NCBI GenBank assembly: GCA_020852275.1
Contig: JADZBE010000007.1
Coordinates: 186,001 to 250,000, forward strand
Reading direction: 5' to 3'
Length of the DNA: 64,000 nucleotides
Source of the DNA: Phycisphaerales bacterium
GTDB lineage: Bacteria; Planctomycetota; Phycisphaerae; UBA1845
Each line of letters begins with the position of its first letter. Position 1 is the first letter of the stretch. Shown here piece after piece: positions 19,601 through 26,652 of the stretch. Under the pieces are notes generated by a model. That model ran no database searches, was not told the origin of the DNA, and saw nothing but the letters and a program-made list of their open reading frames with translations. Made by a program: the position numbers and the translations under genes.

Positions 19601-20422
19601 GGTTACGAGCTGTTTCAGATCGACATGAGCGACGGCTTCAAGCTCGAGGCCGCGCTGGTCAAGCCGGTGAACTTCGACCCCGCCAAGAAATACCCCGTGT
19701 GGTTCACGACCTACGCCGGCCCGCACGCCCCGACGATCCACGACTCCTGGGGCGGCGGGCACACGTACGATCAGGCTCTGGCCAACGAGGGCTTCATCGT
19801 CTTCAAAACCGACCCGCGCAGCGCCAGCGGAAAGGGCGCAGTGTCCACGTGGGCCGCGTACAAGAAGCTGGGCGTATCCGAAATGAAGGACATCGAGGAG
19901 GCGATCGCCTGGCTGTGCACGCAGCCCTGGGTGGATGCCGAGCGCATCGGCATGAGCGGCTACAGCTACGGCGGATTCATGACCGCGTACGCACTGACGC
20001 ACAGCAAGCGCTTCAAGTGCGGCATCGCCGGCGGGACGGTGTCCGACTGGGCGCTGTACGACAGCATTTACACCGAGCGATTCATGGACACGCCGCAGAA
20101 CAATCCCACGGGTTACGCCGAGACATCGGTCATCACGGCCGCGCCCAACGTGCACGGCAAGCTCCTGCTGATCCACGGCACGCTGGACGACAACGTGCAC
20201 ATGCAGAACACGATCAAGCTGGTGGACGCGCTGGTGAAGGCCGACAAGGACTTCGAGCTGCAACTCTACCCCGGCTTCCGCCACGGCGTCTGGGGACCGC
20301 ACTACCAGCGGACGACGATGGACTTCATGAAGCGGAACCTGCTGACCCCGGCGGCGGATTCGACGGCTGCGCCGGCTGCCGAATCAAAGAGCGCGGGATC
20401 CACGAAGGCAAGCTCGCCATGA
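16622..20422 (+). CDS. Fusion of M14 zinc carboxypeptidase-like and S9B dipeptidyl-peptidase-like domains
   Basis: 1266 aa with a short N-terminal hydrophobic segment ending LLLSSC, a possible lipobox, so exported. Residues about 20-330 are M14: zinc ligands His100 and Glu103 (NIHAGEVCG) and His202 (DTHTTNGS), and catalytic Glu290 (VLSEAYAY). A linker domain follows. Residues about 555-900 form an S9B beta-propeller (ELSPDGQRVAFVR, YEEIFNRNEKAFWWSKD) and 1040-1250 the alpha/beta-hydrolase with triad Ser1115 (GYSYGGF), Asp1189 (GTLDDNVH) and His1221 (FRHGVW). Both active sites look intact. Predicted job: sequential trimming of peptides from opposite ends outside the cytoplasm. The 21506 gene, another peptidase, is near but on the other strand. 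Confidence 0.93.
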   Translation: MLMLAFRWVLLLSSCADGVDPRLLTVAEKSEYRATARYDEVMALGKALDESSDKVALGRMGTTVEGREIPLLILADPPIRSAEEARRSDKLTVFAFGNIHAGEVCGKEALPMLAREIAGASKPPLLDKLIIVMAPIFNCDGNERVSKDNRPGQLGPEDGMGQRHNAQDLDLNRDFVKLESPEVRALAKFMTDWDPAMVIDTHTTNGSHHQYTMTYEGPRHCAGDPRIISFVRERMLPEVTRRLEEGAGYKSFFYGNLYDHGATWSNDYGDTPRYSTNYVGMRNRLAVLSEAYAYAPYKDRVLCTREFVRTLFDYAAEHADNIRKLIKDVDEETIARGKSPGPEDVIPLRTEIVPYEGKFQVAAYVEKEVNGRLTATDEKQDYETTFIGQSKPKLSVRRPFAYLLPASMNAVVEKLQQHGIQVEALHEDIPLLTQTYRVEEVHRAAQPFMKHVAVEAVDVSSRDGQVKAVAGTVLVRMAQPLGTLAAYLLEPQSADGLATWNFFDERLAAGKDFPVQRLLSPVVVESGPVAALPSAEAVAQPITWENYVAGRVPNLRGSPMSTLGWTDDGDHYLQVRDGKLCKVNAMTGESQPFHDPEKMAAALARIEGLSEKQAKSMAEGTRFQMDKASKGSLFSKDNDLYYATFDGSVAVRLTKNADLAEELVELSPDGQRVAFVRNQNLYCVDVATQTEKQLTTDGGGLIFSGKCDWVYYEEIFNRNEKAFWWSKDSAALCFFRIDDAPVNTFTLIDHQPVRQRLEELRYPKAGDPNPHIRFGVVKADGSAAPAFADLSAHDPNEIVISGAGFMPGEGAPAYFYLQNRQQTWLDFCTVPREGGAYKVLFRDQTQAWIESPGEPTFLKDGSFLLTSERTGWKHIYHYAADGKLLATVTSGEWEMRGIECVDEAGGWVYVMGTKDSPIADNLYRAKLDGSKLERLTQTSGHHETSVSPKGHLYIDSWSSHAAPTQVGLYRTEGTLERMLDTNPVEALKETKLAGYELFQIDMSDGFKLEAALVKPVNFDPAKKYPVWFTTYAGPHAPTIHDSWGGGHTYDQALANEGFIVFKTDPRSASGKGAVSTWAAYKKLGVSEMKDIEEAIAWLCTQPWVDAERIGMSGYSYGGFMTAYALTHSKRFKCGIAGGTVSDWALYDSIYTERFMDTPQNNPTGYAETSVITAAPNVHGKLLLIHGTLDDNVHMQNTIKLVDALVKADKDFELQLYPGFRHGVWGPHYQRTTMDFMKRNLLTPAADSTAAPAAESKSAGSTKASSP

Positions 20423-20812
20423 AACTTCAAGATTCGGCACGCATGCAGCATGAGCCTGTGGTCGAACCCGAAACCGGACATGGGGCGCTTCACGCCCGCG
20501 CGGGCGAAGGTCTCGTCCCCCCGGAAAACTCCTGGATTCGCGCCTCCTATGGAGCAACCGACTGGATTCCCGCCTTCGCGGGAATGACGGGGGTCGTTTT
20601 TCGCCGCGGCTGGGTGGCATGTTTTCGCTGTACTCAGCGTAAACATGCATTCGGCTCGCCTGCGCGGAATAACTGAGAGCTGGATTGCCGCCTGCGCGGG
20701 AATGACGCGCTCGCCCAAACCGAGCGGGCAAAGGCCATGAAGGCACCATCCGGCCTCCTGTTTGACCGCGATCTTCAGGATGTAAGAAGCACGCGGCGTT
20801 CCTGATGCGCGC
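20423..20812. repeat. Intergenic region with three dispersed repeat copies
   Basis: I see no gene. The ATTCCC-type palindrome occurs at 20564-20588 and, with mismatches, at 20677-20706. Between them, 20612-20650 is a relative of the 47-bp unit at 16364, in the opposite orientation (GGGTGGCATG...CGCTGTACTCAGCGT...CATGC). Repeats of different families therefore sit side by side here. Confidence 0.75.
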
Positions 20813-21133
20813 ATGCGGGGAATTTCAGTGCTTGCCAGCCTGCACACCACGGGGAATTATTGGGAAGCGGGATTCTGGGGCGTTGCAGCCCTTGGGTTTT
20901 CCGTCGCGGCCCTGCGGCGCCGCGATCGCGCGCGGCGGATGCTCGTGGCAGGGGCGCTGACCCTGGCCGCTTTCGGCGGGTCCGACCTTGTCGAAGTGCA
21001 CACCGGCGCATGGTGGCGCCCGTGGTGGTTGCTGGGCTGGAAGGCGGCGTGCGTTGGAGCGTTGGTCCTGCTCTATCGCGAGTACCGCAAACTCATGGCG
21101 GGCGCGGAGGAGAACAAGCGCAAGCCCGGCTGA
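20813..21133 (+). CDS. Small two-helix membrane protein of unknown function
   Basis: 106 aa if started at ATG 20813; a GTG at 20828 after GGGGAA is an equally possible start. After a short lead (TTGNYWEAGFW) there are two hydrophobic segments, at about 20-35 and 42-57, separated by an Arg-rich loop (ALRRRDRARRM). A third, Trp-rich segment lies at about 66-88 (WWRPWWLLGWKAACVGALVLLY). The C-terminus is charged. Not recognised; context gives no function. Confidence 0.55.
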   Translation: MRGISVLASLHTTGNYWEAGFWGVAALGFSVAALRRRDRARRMLVAGALTLAAFGGSDLVEVHTGAWWRPWWLLGWKAACVGALVLLYREYRKLMAGAEENKRKPG

Positions 21134-21505
21134 AGCCGGCTGAGAGGGAGAAGGGTCGGCCCGTTCCCCAACAACCTCAGTTGGCGGATGCGATGCCCGC
21201 GAAAAGCACTGACAGCCGGCTTCAGCCGGGCTTCTTGCAGGGGTTCCTTGCATTTCACCTTGGATGCCGTCGCAAGTCACCATGTCCTTGTGGGTTGCCT
21301 GCTGAAATCCAAGGTCAATCCGCGCGGGCTGAAGCCCGCCGTCCGGTTCAGCAACCGCGTCTTCCATCTCGGCGCGATGTCCGCTCCGCGATTCAGCCCC
21401 GCCCGCAATACTCGCAAATCGGCAAGTTGAACGTTCGCTTCCTTACGGGCGCGGCGCTTACACGCGCGGCTCTGTTTCATGCCGGCGCGAGTGGCGGCAA
21501 CGCAC
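21134..21505. repeat. Intergenic region with GC-rich palindromes
   Basis: This 372-bp gap lies between convergent genes. I find no coding frame. Short palindromes of the type GCCGGCTTCAGCCGGGC (near 21217) and GCGGGCTGAAGCCCGCC (near 21323) repeat in opposite orientations and could act as REP-like elements or terminators. No T-run follows either of them, so I do not call a terminator. Confidence 0.5.
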
Positions 21506-23569
21506 TCATACGCCTTGCTTCAAATATCGCTCGAATGCTTCCAGCGTGTACTCCCTACCGAGGAAGTCGCGCACCAGCTCCGCCGCCTTGCGCGAGCCGC
21601 CGGGTTCGAGGATGCCCTCGCGGTAGCGCTTCGCCGTGGCGCGATCGAACATGCCGTGCTTCTCGAACGGCGAGAACAGGTCGCAGGCAATGCCCTTGCT
21701 CCAGACGTAGGTGTAGTACACCGCCGAGTAGTGGTCGAGGTGTCCGAAGCTGCACTGAAAGTGGGTGTCGTCCATGTAGGGCACGGGGCTGTACCTCTGC
21801 GTCAGCTCGATCATCTTCTGCGTGGTGTCGAGCGTGGCGGCGTTGCTCGTGTAGTAGCCCAGCGAGATGGACGCCAGCCACGTCTGCCGCGCCCAATGGA
21901 ACGACTCGCCAAAGAAACGGGCCGCCAGCATCTTCCCCACGAGTTCCTTCGAGATCGGCTCGCGCGTCTCGAAGTGCCTTGCAAAGAGGCTCAGCGTCTC
22001 ATAGCGCCACGCCCACTCCTCGAGCATCTGCGAGGGCGCTTCGACAAAGTCCCACTCCGTCGAGATGCCGCTGATGCGCACCCAACGCTGATGCCCGGCC
22101 AAGATGTTGTGCAGCAGGTGACCGAACTCGTGAAAGAACGTGACCACGTCGCCGTGCTCCATCAGCGCCGAGCCGGGCTTGCCGTCCGGTTTGGGGAAGT
22201 TGCAGACCAGCACGGCCTGCGGCAGGCGCTCGCCCGCCACGCCCTGGCAGTAGTCGAACTGGGCGGCGTGCTTGTACTTGTCAGGACGCGGGAAGAGGTC
22301 GAGGTAGAACCGCCCGACGCGCTTTCCGTCCTTCATCACGTCCCACGCGGTCACATCCTCGTGCCACAGCGGCAGACCCTTCACCTGCACGTACTCGATG
22401 CCGAACAGCTTGCCCGTGACCGACAGCAGACCGCCCATCACGTCGGGGAAGTCGAAGTACTTTCGCACTTCCTGCGTGTCCACCTGGTAGCGGTCCTCCT
22501 TGGCCTTGTTCATGTAGTAGCTGACGTCCCAGGCGTCGATGCGCGCGGCGCCCGGGTCGGTCTTCTTCTTGTAATCCAGCAGCACGGCAATCTCGCGGTC
22601 CGCGGCGGCGCGGGTGATGCCCTGAACCTTATCGACGAACGCCTGCGCGTTGCCGGCGCTTTCGATCATGTTGACTTCCGTCACGTAATCCGCCCAGTTC
22701 TGGTAGCCCAGCGTCTTGGCTTTTTCCTCGCGCTTGACGATGAGCTGCTTGAGCGGCTCGATGTTCGCCGGGTAGGCACGGTTGTTGAACTGCGCGGCCA
22801 TCGCCTTGCGCAGCGGGTCGCTGTGCGCGTACTTCATGAACGGGACGTAATCGGGATAGTCCGTCGTGATGCGGAGCTTTCCGCCCGGGTTCTTCTCGGA
22901 GGCCTTGACGCGCGCGTCCACGTAATCCTGCGGCAGACCCGCCAGGTCCGACGGCGACTCCACTTCGATGAAGCGCGTGTCCTCCGCAATGTTCCGCTTG
23001 AACGTCAGCCCGATGTCCACGATGTCCTTGTTGATCTGCTTGATCTTCTCGCGGACGGCAGGCTCGCGATCCACGCCTTCGCGGCGGAAATCGCGGACGG
23101 CTTTCTCGACCATGAACTTCGTGGCGGCGTCGGCGCGCTTGAGGTCCACGTCGGTGTAGGCTTTGTAAAGATCGGGGTTGAGCCACAGCGCGGTGACGAA
23201 CTCGGAGACGCGCTTGGAGCCGTCCTCCGCGGCGCCGCGCACGGCCTCGTCCGGATGCGCCTGGCTGAACAGCTCGGACTGGCTGGCCACCATGTCGAGG
23301 TGCATCCACATCTCGTTGAGGGACACGAGGGTGTTGTCGATCGTGCGCGGGCCGGCGACGGCGAGCGTCTGCTTGAGCAGCGTGTCGGCCCAGGCGAGGT
23401 GCTCGTCCGTGAAGTTGGAGAACTGGGCGGCGTTGCGGTTGAGGGGGATGTTCTCCATCGCCCACTGCGGGTTTGTCGTCATGGTGGTTGATCTTTCGTC
23501 AGCGGCGCATCCGCCCAGCATCAGCAAGGCCGCGATCGCGCCCAACCTTCTGGCGGTCAGGAGTTTCAT
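21506..23569 (-). CDS. M3 family oligopeptidase, lipoprotein
   Basis: 687 aa from ATG 23569, with AAAGGA eight or nine bases upstream. The N-terminus is a lipoprotein signal with lipobox MLGGC, unusual because thimet/PrlC-type M3 peptidases are often cytosolic. The catalytic motif FFHEFGHLLHN and the downstream zinc-ligand Glu in DFVEAPSQMLEEW are intact, and the substrate-loop region CSFGHLDHYSAVYYTYVWSK ahead of the C-terminus matches the family. It should cleave short peptides in the periplasm, complementing the nearby M14-S9 fusion. Confidence 0.92.
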   Translation of the reverse strand: MKLLTARRLGAIAALLMLGGCAADERSTTMTTNPQWAMENIPLNRNAAQFSNFTDEHLAWADTLLKQTLAVAGPRTIDNTLVSLNEMWMHLDMVASQSELFSQAHPDEAVRGAAEDGSKRVSEFVTALWLNPDLYKAYTDVDLKRADAATKFMVEKAVRDFRREGVDREPAVREKIKQINKDIVDIGLTFKRNIAEDTRFIEVESPSDLAGLPQDYVDARVKASEKNPGGKLRITTDYPDYVPFMKYAHSDPLRKAMAAQFNNRAYPANIEPLKQLIVKREEKAKTLGYQNWADYVTEVNMIESAGNAQAFVDKVQGITRAAADREIAVLLDYKKKTDPGAARIDAWDVSYYMNKAKEDRYQVDTQEVRKYFDFPDVMGGLLSVTGKLFGIEYVQVKGLPLWHEDVTAWDVMKDGKRVGRFYLDLFPRPDKYKHAAQFDYCQGVAGERLPQAVLVCNFPKPDGKPGSALMEHGDVVTFFHEFGHLLHNILAGHQRWVRISGISTEWDFVEAPSQMLEEWAWRYETLSLFARHFETREPISKELVGKMLAARFFGESFHWARQTWLASISLGYYTSNAATLDTTQKMIELTQRYSPVPYMDDTHFQCSFGHLDHYSAVYYTYVWSKGIACDLFSPFEKHGMFDRATAKRYREGILEPGGSRKAAELVRDFLGREYTLEAFERYLKQGV

Positions 23570-24167
23570 GGCTGGTCCTTTCACATCGGACGATTTAAGT
23601 CGTTTCATCAAGGTCGGTCCCGTGCAGGCCGCGCCGGTCCTATCTTACTACGCCCGGCTCCCCGATTTGCACCGGTAATCCCGAGCCGCGCACGCCTTGC
23701 AGAGCCGCGCCCGTAAGGAAGCGAAACTCTGGCGCAGCGTGCAGCTCTGCCGCCCGTTCTCGTCTCGGAGAGACGAACTACCCTTTCGTCGCAAAGCGAC
23801 AAGCTGCCCCACATCAGCCTACGCCTTGCGGGGGTTGGGTCAAGGATTGGCGGAATCCGCTGGTTTTTCGGTAGTGTCCCAGTTTGGAGGCGCGGGCGCG
23901 TGCTTATAAGCGCCGCGCGCGTCCGCAAGCGGCACGCGGAAGGGTTGATGCATCCGGCGCCCTCCAGAACCGGTTCCGGCACAGCGCGACGGCGGTTCGC
24001 TCCCTGACGGTCGCGGCTCTGTCATGCGAACGGTTCGCTCCCTGACGGTCGCGGCTCTGTCCGGCGAACGGTTCCACTGCCGGTTTTTCGCTTTGCGCTT
24101 TTTTCAGAAGGGGGCTTGATCTTCCGATGATGTTCGGTTAATATTAGGATATCAATGGAGACGCCGC
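23570..24167. repeat. Intergenic region with a 38-bp period tandem repeat
   Basis: No gene is seen. Two copies of GGTTCGCTCCCTGACGGTCG plus CGGCTCTGTC lie at 23994-24023 and 24032-24061, period 38 bp; partial relatives occur near 58826 and 60122. The last 30 bp before the S24 gene are AT-rich (TTAATATTAGGATATC at about 24138-24153), in sharp contrast to the surroundings, and are the best promoter candidate for the mutagenesis cassette. Confidence 0.7.
24138..24153 (+). promoter_or_regulatory. AT-rich promoter candidate of the S24-dinB-dnaE2 cassette
   Basis: The string TTAATATTAGGATATC contains the perfect palindrome TAATATTA and a plausible -10 box (TAATAT). It lies only about 15-25 bp before the first possible start codons, so any transcript would have a very short leader. 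Whether the palindrome is a repressor operator is a guess; I see no recognised LexA box. Confidence 0.3.
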
Positions 24168-24911
24168 ATGAACAGCGAGCCGCGGATTTCAGCCGGCGCG
24201 GACATCAGCGAGCCGCGGACTTCAGCCCGCGCGAATGCGCCGGTCCGCGAACACCCTCTGGATCTCGAACGGGTTTGTGCAGGCACGCAACAGGATCGAA
24301 CGAAAGGGGGCCTCCCGCTTCGTCGGCGAAGGCGGACGCCCTTCGCCAGGGGTTCCACGGACCGGGCGCAGTGCGAGGCCGGTTCGACGAGGCATGAGCC
24401 GATCCCGGCGGATGCTGCGGGAGTTTCGCCGGATGACGCCGTGCATCCGCAGGATGAAGCGGGGAATCCGCCGGATGAAGCGGGGAATCCGCCGGATGAA
24501 GCGGAGAATCCATCGGATGGCGCGGCGTCGGCGGTCGCGGCCGATCCGGCCGAAGTGTCCGCCGGGTTTCCGGATGACGTCGGCGACGGGTGCGTGGCGC
24601 TGGATGCGGCGGCGGTGCTGAAGGCGAAGTCGCGCAGCTTCGCGCTGCGGGTGCGCGGGTGCTCGATGATCGGGGCGGGGATCGAGGACGGCGACATCGT
24701 GGTGGGGGAGTTTACGCCGTCGGCGCGGGCGGGGGCCGTGGTGGTGGCGCTGATCGACGGACAATCGACGCTCAAGCGGTTTGTCACGCGAGGCGGCCGG
24801 CCGTGCCTGGTGTCGGAAAACCCCAACTGCCCGGACCCGGTGGCGATGTCGGAGCTGGTGATTCAGGGGGTGGTGCATACGGTGGTGAAGAGGATAGCTG
24901 TTAGCTGTTAG
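24168..24911 (+). CDS. S24 (UmuD/LexA-type) self-cleaving peptidase with a repeat-derived N-terminal region
   Basis: 247 aa as called. The last about 110 residues are an S24 domain: the nucleophile Ser in RVRGCSMIGAGIEDGDIVV and the lysine in STLKRFV, then LVSENPNCPD. No helix-turn-helix is visible, so UmuD is a better model than LexA. The first about 125 residues are low-complexity and largely repeat DNA: two 24-bp units (24179, 24211), and three 21-bp units (24452-24514) encoding DEAGNPP. The true start is uncertain: ATG 24155 opens another frame and GTG 24555 would give a UmuD-sized protein. It is first in a cassette with dinB and dnaE2. The stop lies inside a tandem repeat. Confidence 0.75.
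   Translation: MNSEPRISAGADISEPRTSARANAPVREHPLDLERVCAGTQQDRTKGGLPLRRRRRTPFARGSTDRAQCEAGSTRHEPIPADAAGVSPDDAVHPQDEAGNPPDEAGNPPDEAENPSDGAASAVAADPAEVSAGFPDDVGDGCVALDAAAVLKAKSRSFALRVRGCSMIGAGIEDGDIVVGEFTPSARAGAVVVALIDGQSTLKRFVTRGGRPCLVSENPNCPDPVAMSELVIQGVVHTVVKRIAVSC
24452..24514 (+). repeat. Three 21-bp tandem units within the S24 gene
   Basis: Units 24452-24472, 24473-24493 and 24494-24514 share GGATGAAGCGGGGAATCCG with a few changes in the third. They preserve the frame and encode DEAGNPP twice and DEAENPS once. Related GGATGACGCC strings flank them. Confidence 0.85.
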
Positions 24912-25174
24912 CTGCCGGCTGTTAGCCAGAAGTGCGGGTTGCGCCCGTTTGATGGAGTCATCTTCTATGGCCTGTTGCCTATTATTTGTTGCCTACGGCT
25001 CATTGCCTGTCGCCAGATCATCTGTAGGGCGGGCTATGCCCGCCTTAAGAGTGAATGCGCAGGGATAGTGACCATGTGAAAACGGCGGGCGTAGCCCGTT
25101 TTACATGCCTTGAAACAGGGCAAACCGCGACTTTCGCTTCTGGCTAACAGCCGGCAGCTAACAGCCGGCAGCTT
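24894..25174. repeat. Facing short tandem repeats between the S24 gene and dinB
   Basis: The left arm (24894-24928) repeats TAGCTGT-type 7-bp units and the right arm (25141-25174) carries their complement as GCTAACAGCCGGCA units, so the two can pair over a loop of about 210 bp. The loop itself contains TGTTGCCTA-type units (about 24970-25010) and two GGCGGGC...GCCCGCC palindromes (25027, 25083). The left arm contains the S24 stop codon and the right arm ends three bases before the dinB ATG, so repeat DNA occupies the whole junction, including the dinB ribosome-binding position. Confidence 0.8.
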
Positions 25175-25177
25175 CTC

Positions 25178-26494
25178 ATGCGCAGCATCATCCATTTCGA
25201 CGCCGATGCGTTTTTCGCCTCGGTCGAGCAGGCGGCGGACCCGCGGCTGCGCGGGCGGGCGATCGTCGTCGGCGGCGAGCATCGCGGGATTGTCGCTTCC
25301 GCCAGCTACGAGGCGCGGCGGTTCGGCATTTACACGCCCATGCCCGTGGCCGCGGCGCGGAAGCTCTGCCCGCGCCTCATCGTCGTTCCGCCGCGCTTCG
25401 AGCTGTACGAGCAGTTCTCCGCCAACATCTTCGGCATGGCCGAGGAGCTGACGCCGGTGATCGAGAAGCAGAGCATCGACGAGGCGTACATGGACCTGAC
25501 GGGTTCGCGCCTGTGCCTGCGCAAGGAGCCGCTGGAGCTGGCGGAGAAGCTGCGGCGCGACGTGAAGGACTGGCTGAAGGTGACGATTTCGCAGGGGCTG
25601 GCGCGGACGAAGCTGCTGTCGCAGATCGCCGGCAAGCTGCACAAACCCGACGCGCTGATCGTCATCCCGCCGCGCGAGGAGGAGGAGCTGGCGTTTCTGC
25701 ATCCGCTGCCGGTCAAGTGGCTTCCGGGCATCGGCGAGGCCACGTCGCAGCGGATGGCGTCGGCGGGGCTGACGCGCATCGGGCAGGTGGCGCACATGCC
25801 GCTCGAGTGGCTCGGCGAACTGCTCGGCTCGTCGGCGCGGACGCTGCGCGAGTTCGCCAACAACGTGGACGATCGCCCGGTGGTGGTGGCGAAGGCGGAC
25901 GCGCTGTCGTACAGCCATCAGGAGACCTTCGCCACCGATGTGATGGACGTGGCGCACATCCAGGCCGTGCTGCGGCGGCTGGCGGACCGGGCATTCGAGT
26001 CGGTGCGGGCGGACGGCAAGCAGGTGCGGACGGTGACGGTGAAAATCCGCTACACGGACATGGACGAGCATCAGGGGCAATCGAGCCTGCGCGAGCCGAC
26101 GGACGTGGAAACGGATGCGTATCCGCTCATGTCACACCTGCTGTCGCGGTTGTGGGACCGCCGGGTGCGCCTGCGCATGGTGCAGGTAAAGTTGTCGAAC
26201 GTGTACGGACCGCAGAGACAGATGGACCTCTTCGGCGTGCGCGAGCGGCAGCGGCGGCTGTCGCAGACCTGCGAGCGCATCCGCCGCCGCTTCGGCGACC
26301 GCGGGCTGATGCGCGAGCACGATTGGAGGCTGGAGGGGGCGCAACCGTCGGCGCGGCAACCATCACGGGGTGGTGTCGTCAGGCAAAACGCATCGTGCCG
26401 CCATCCTGCCCGTGTCCGTCAGGAAGGAGTTTCGGGGGTTTCCGTCGTCAGCGGACGTCGAGATTTGGAGCGATCCACGAGACGCTCCGGGTGA
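25178..26494 (+). CDS. dinB: Y-family DNA polymerase IV
   Basis: 438 aa. Palm residues are intact: HFDADAFFASVEQ (Asp8) and SIDEAYMDLT. YEARRFGIYTPMP is the usual finger segment, and the thumb has LPGIGEATSQRM. A clamp-binding motif QRQMDLFG occurs at about residues 347-354. The last about 60 residues, after LMREHDWRLEG, have no family counterpart and overlap a small gene on the other strand. Predicted role: error-prone lesion bypass with the DnaE2-type polymerase 158 bp downstream. The ATG sits directly after a tandem-repeat arm, without a recognisable Shine-Dalgarno. Confidence 0.92.
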   Translation: MRSIIHFDADAFFASVEQAADPRLRGRAIVVGGEHRGIVASASYEARRFGIYTPMPVAAARKLCPRLIVVPPRFELYEQFSANIFGMAEELTPVIEKQSIDEAYMDLTGSRLCLRKEPLELAEKLRRDVKDWLKVTISQGLARTKLLSQIAGKLHKPDALIVIPPREEEELAFLHPLPVKWLPGIGEATSQRMASAGLTRIGQVAHMPLEWLGELLGSSARTLREFANNVDDRPVVVAKADALSYSHQETFATDVMDVAHIQAVLRRLADRAFESVRADGKQVRTVTVKIRYTDMDEHQGQSSLREPTDVETDAYPLMSHLLSRLWDRRVRLRMVQVKLSNVYGPQRQMDLFGVRERQRRLSQTCERIRRRFGDRGLMREHDWRLEGAQPSARQPSRGGVVRQNASCRHPARVRQEGVSGVSVVSGRRDLERSTRRSG

Positions 26495-26616
26495 AGGGCT
26501 TCCTCCCGGCGGAGCGCTTCCGCCATGCGGTGGATGTCGCCGCCATGCGCTTCGGCGAAGCGGGCGCCGTTCTGCCTCATTTCCTCAACGACGGGATCGT
26601 AATACAACGGGTTCAT
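26419..26616 (-). CDS. Small conserved-type protein, antisense to the dinB 3' end
   Basis: 65 aa starting MNPLYYDPVVEEMRQNG. This opening, followed by GDIHRMAEALRREEALHPERLV, resembles a family of short helical proteins (often YYDPI/VxExR at the N-terminus) found in multiple copies in some bacteria; function is unknown and a toxin-antitoxin link is sometimes guessed. It overlaps the unconserved C-terminal tail of dinB tail-to-tail and starts 36 bp from dnaE2, divergently. Confidence 0.5.
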   Translation of the reverse strand: MNPLYYDPVVEEMRQNGARFAEAHGGDIHRMAEALRREEALHPERLVDRSKSRRPLTTETPETPS

Positions 26617-26652
26617 GCTGTACCATTATAGGCGCCATTTCTCCCGGGCAAC

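Noticed and set aside
18215..20302. 695-aa minus-strand open frame
   Set aside because: Antisense to the S9B part of the fusion protein; no recognisable motif.
21479..23491. 670-aa plus-strand open frame
   Set aside because: Antisense to the M3 peptidase with its intact HEFGH.
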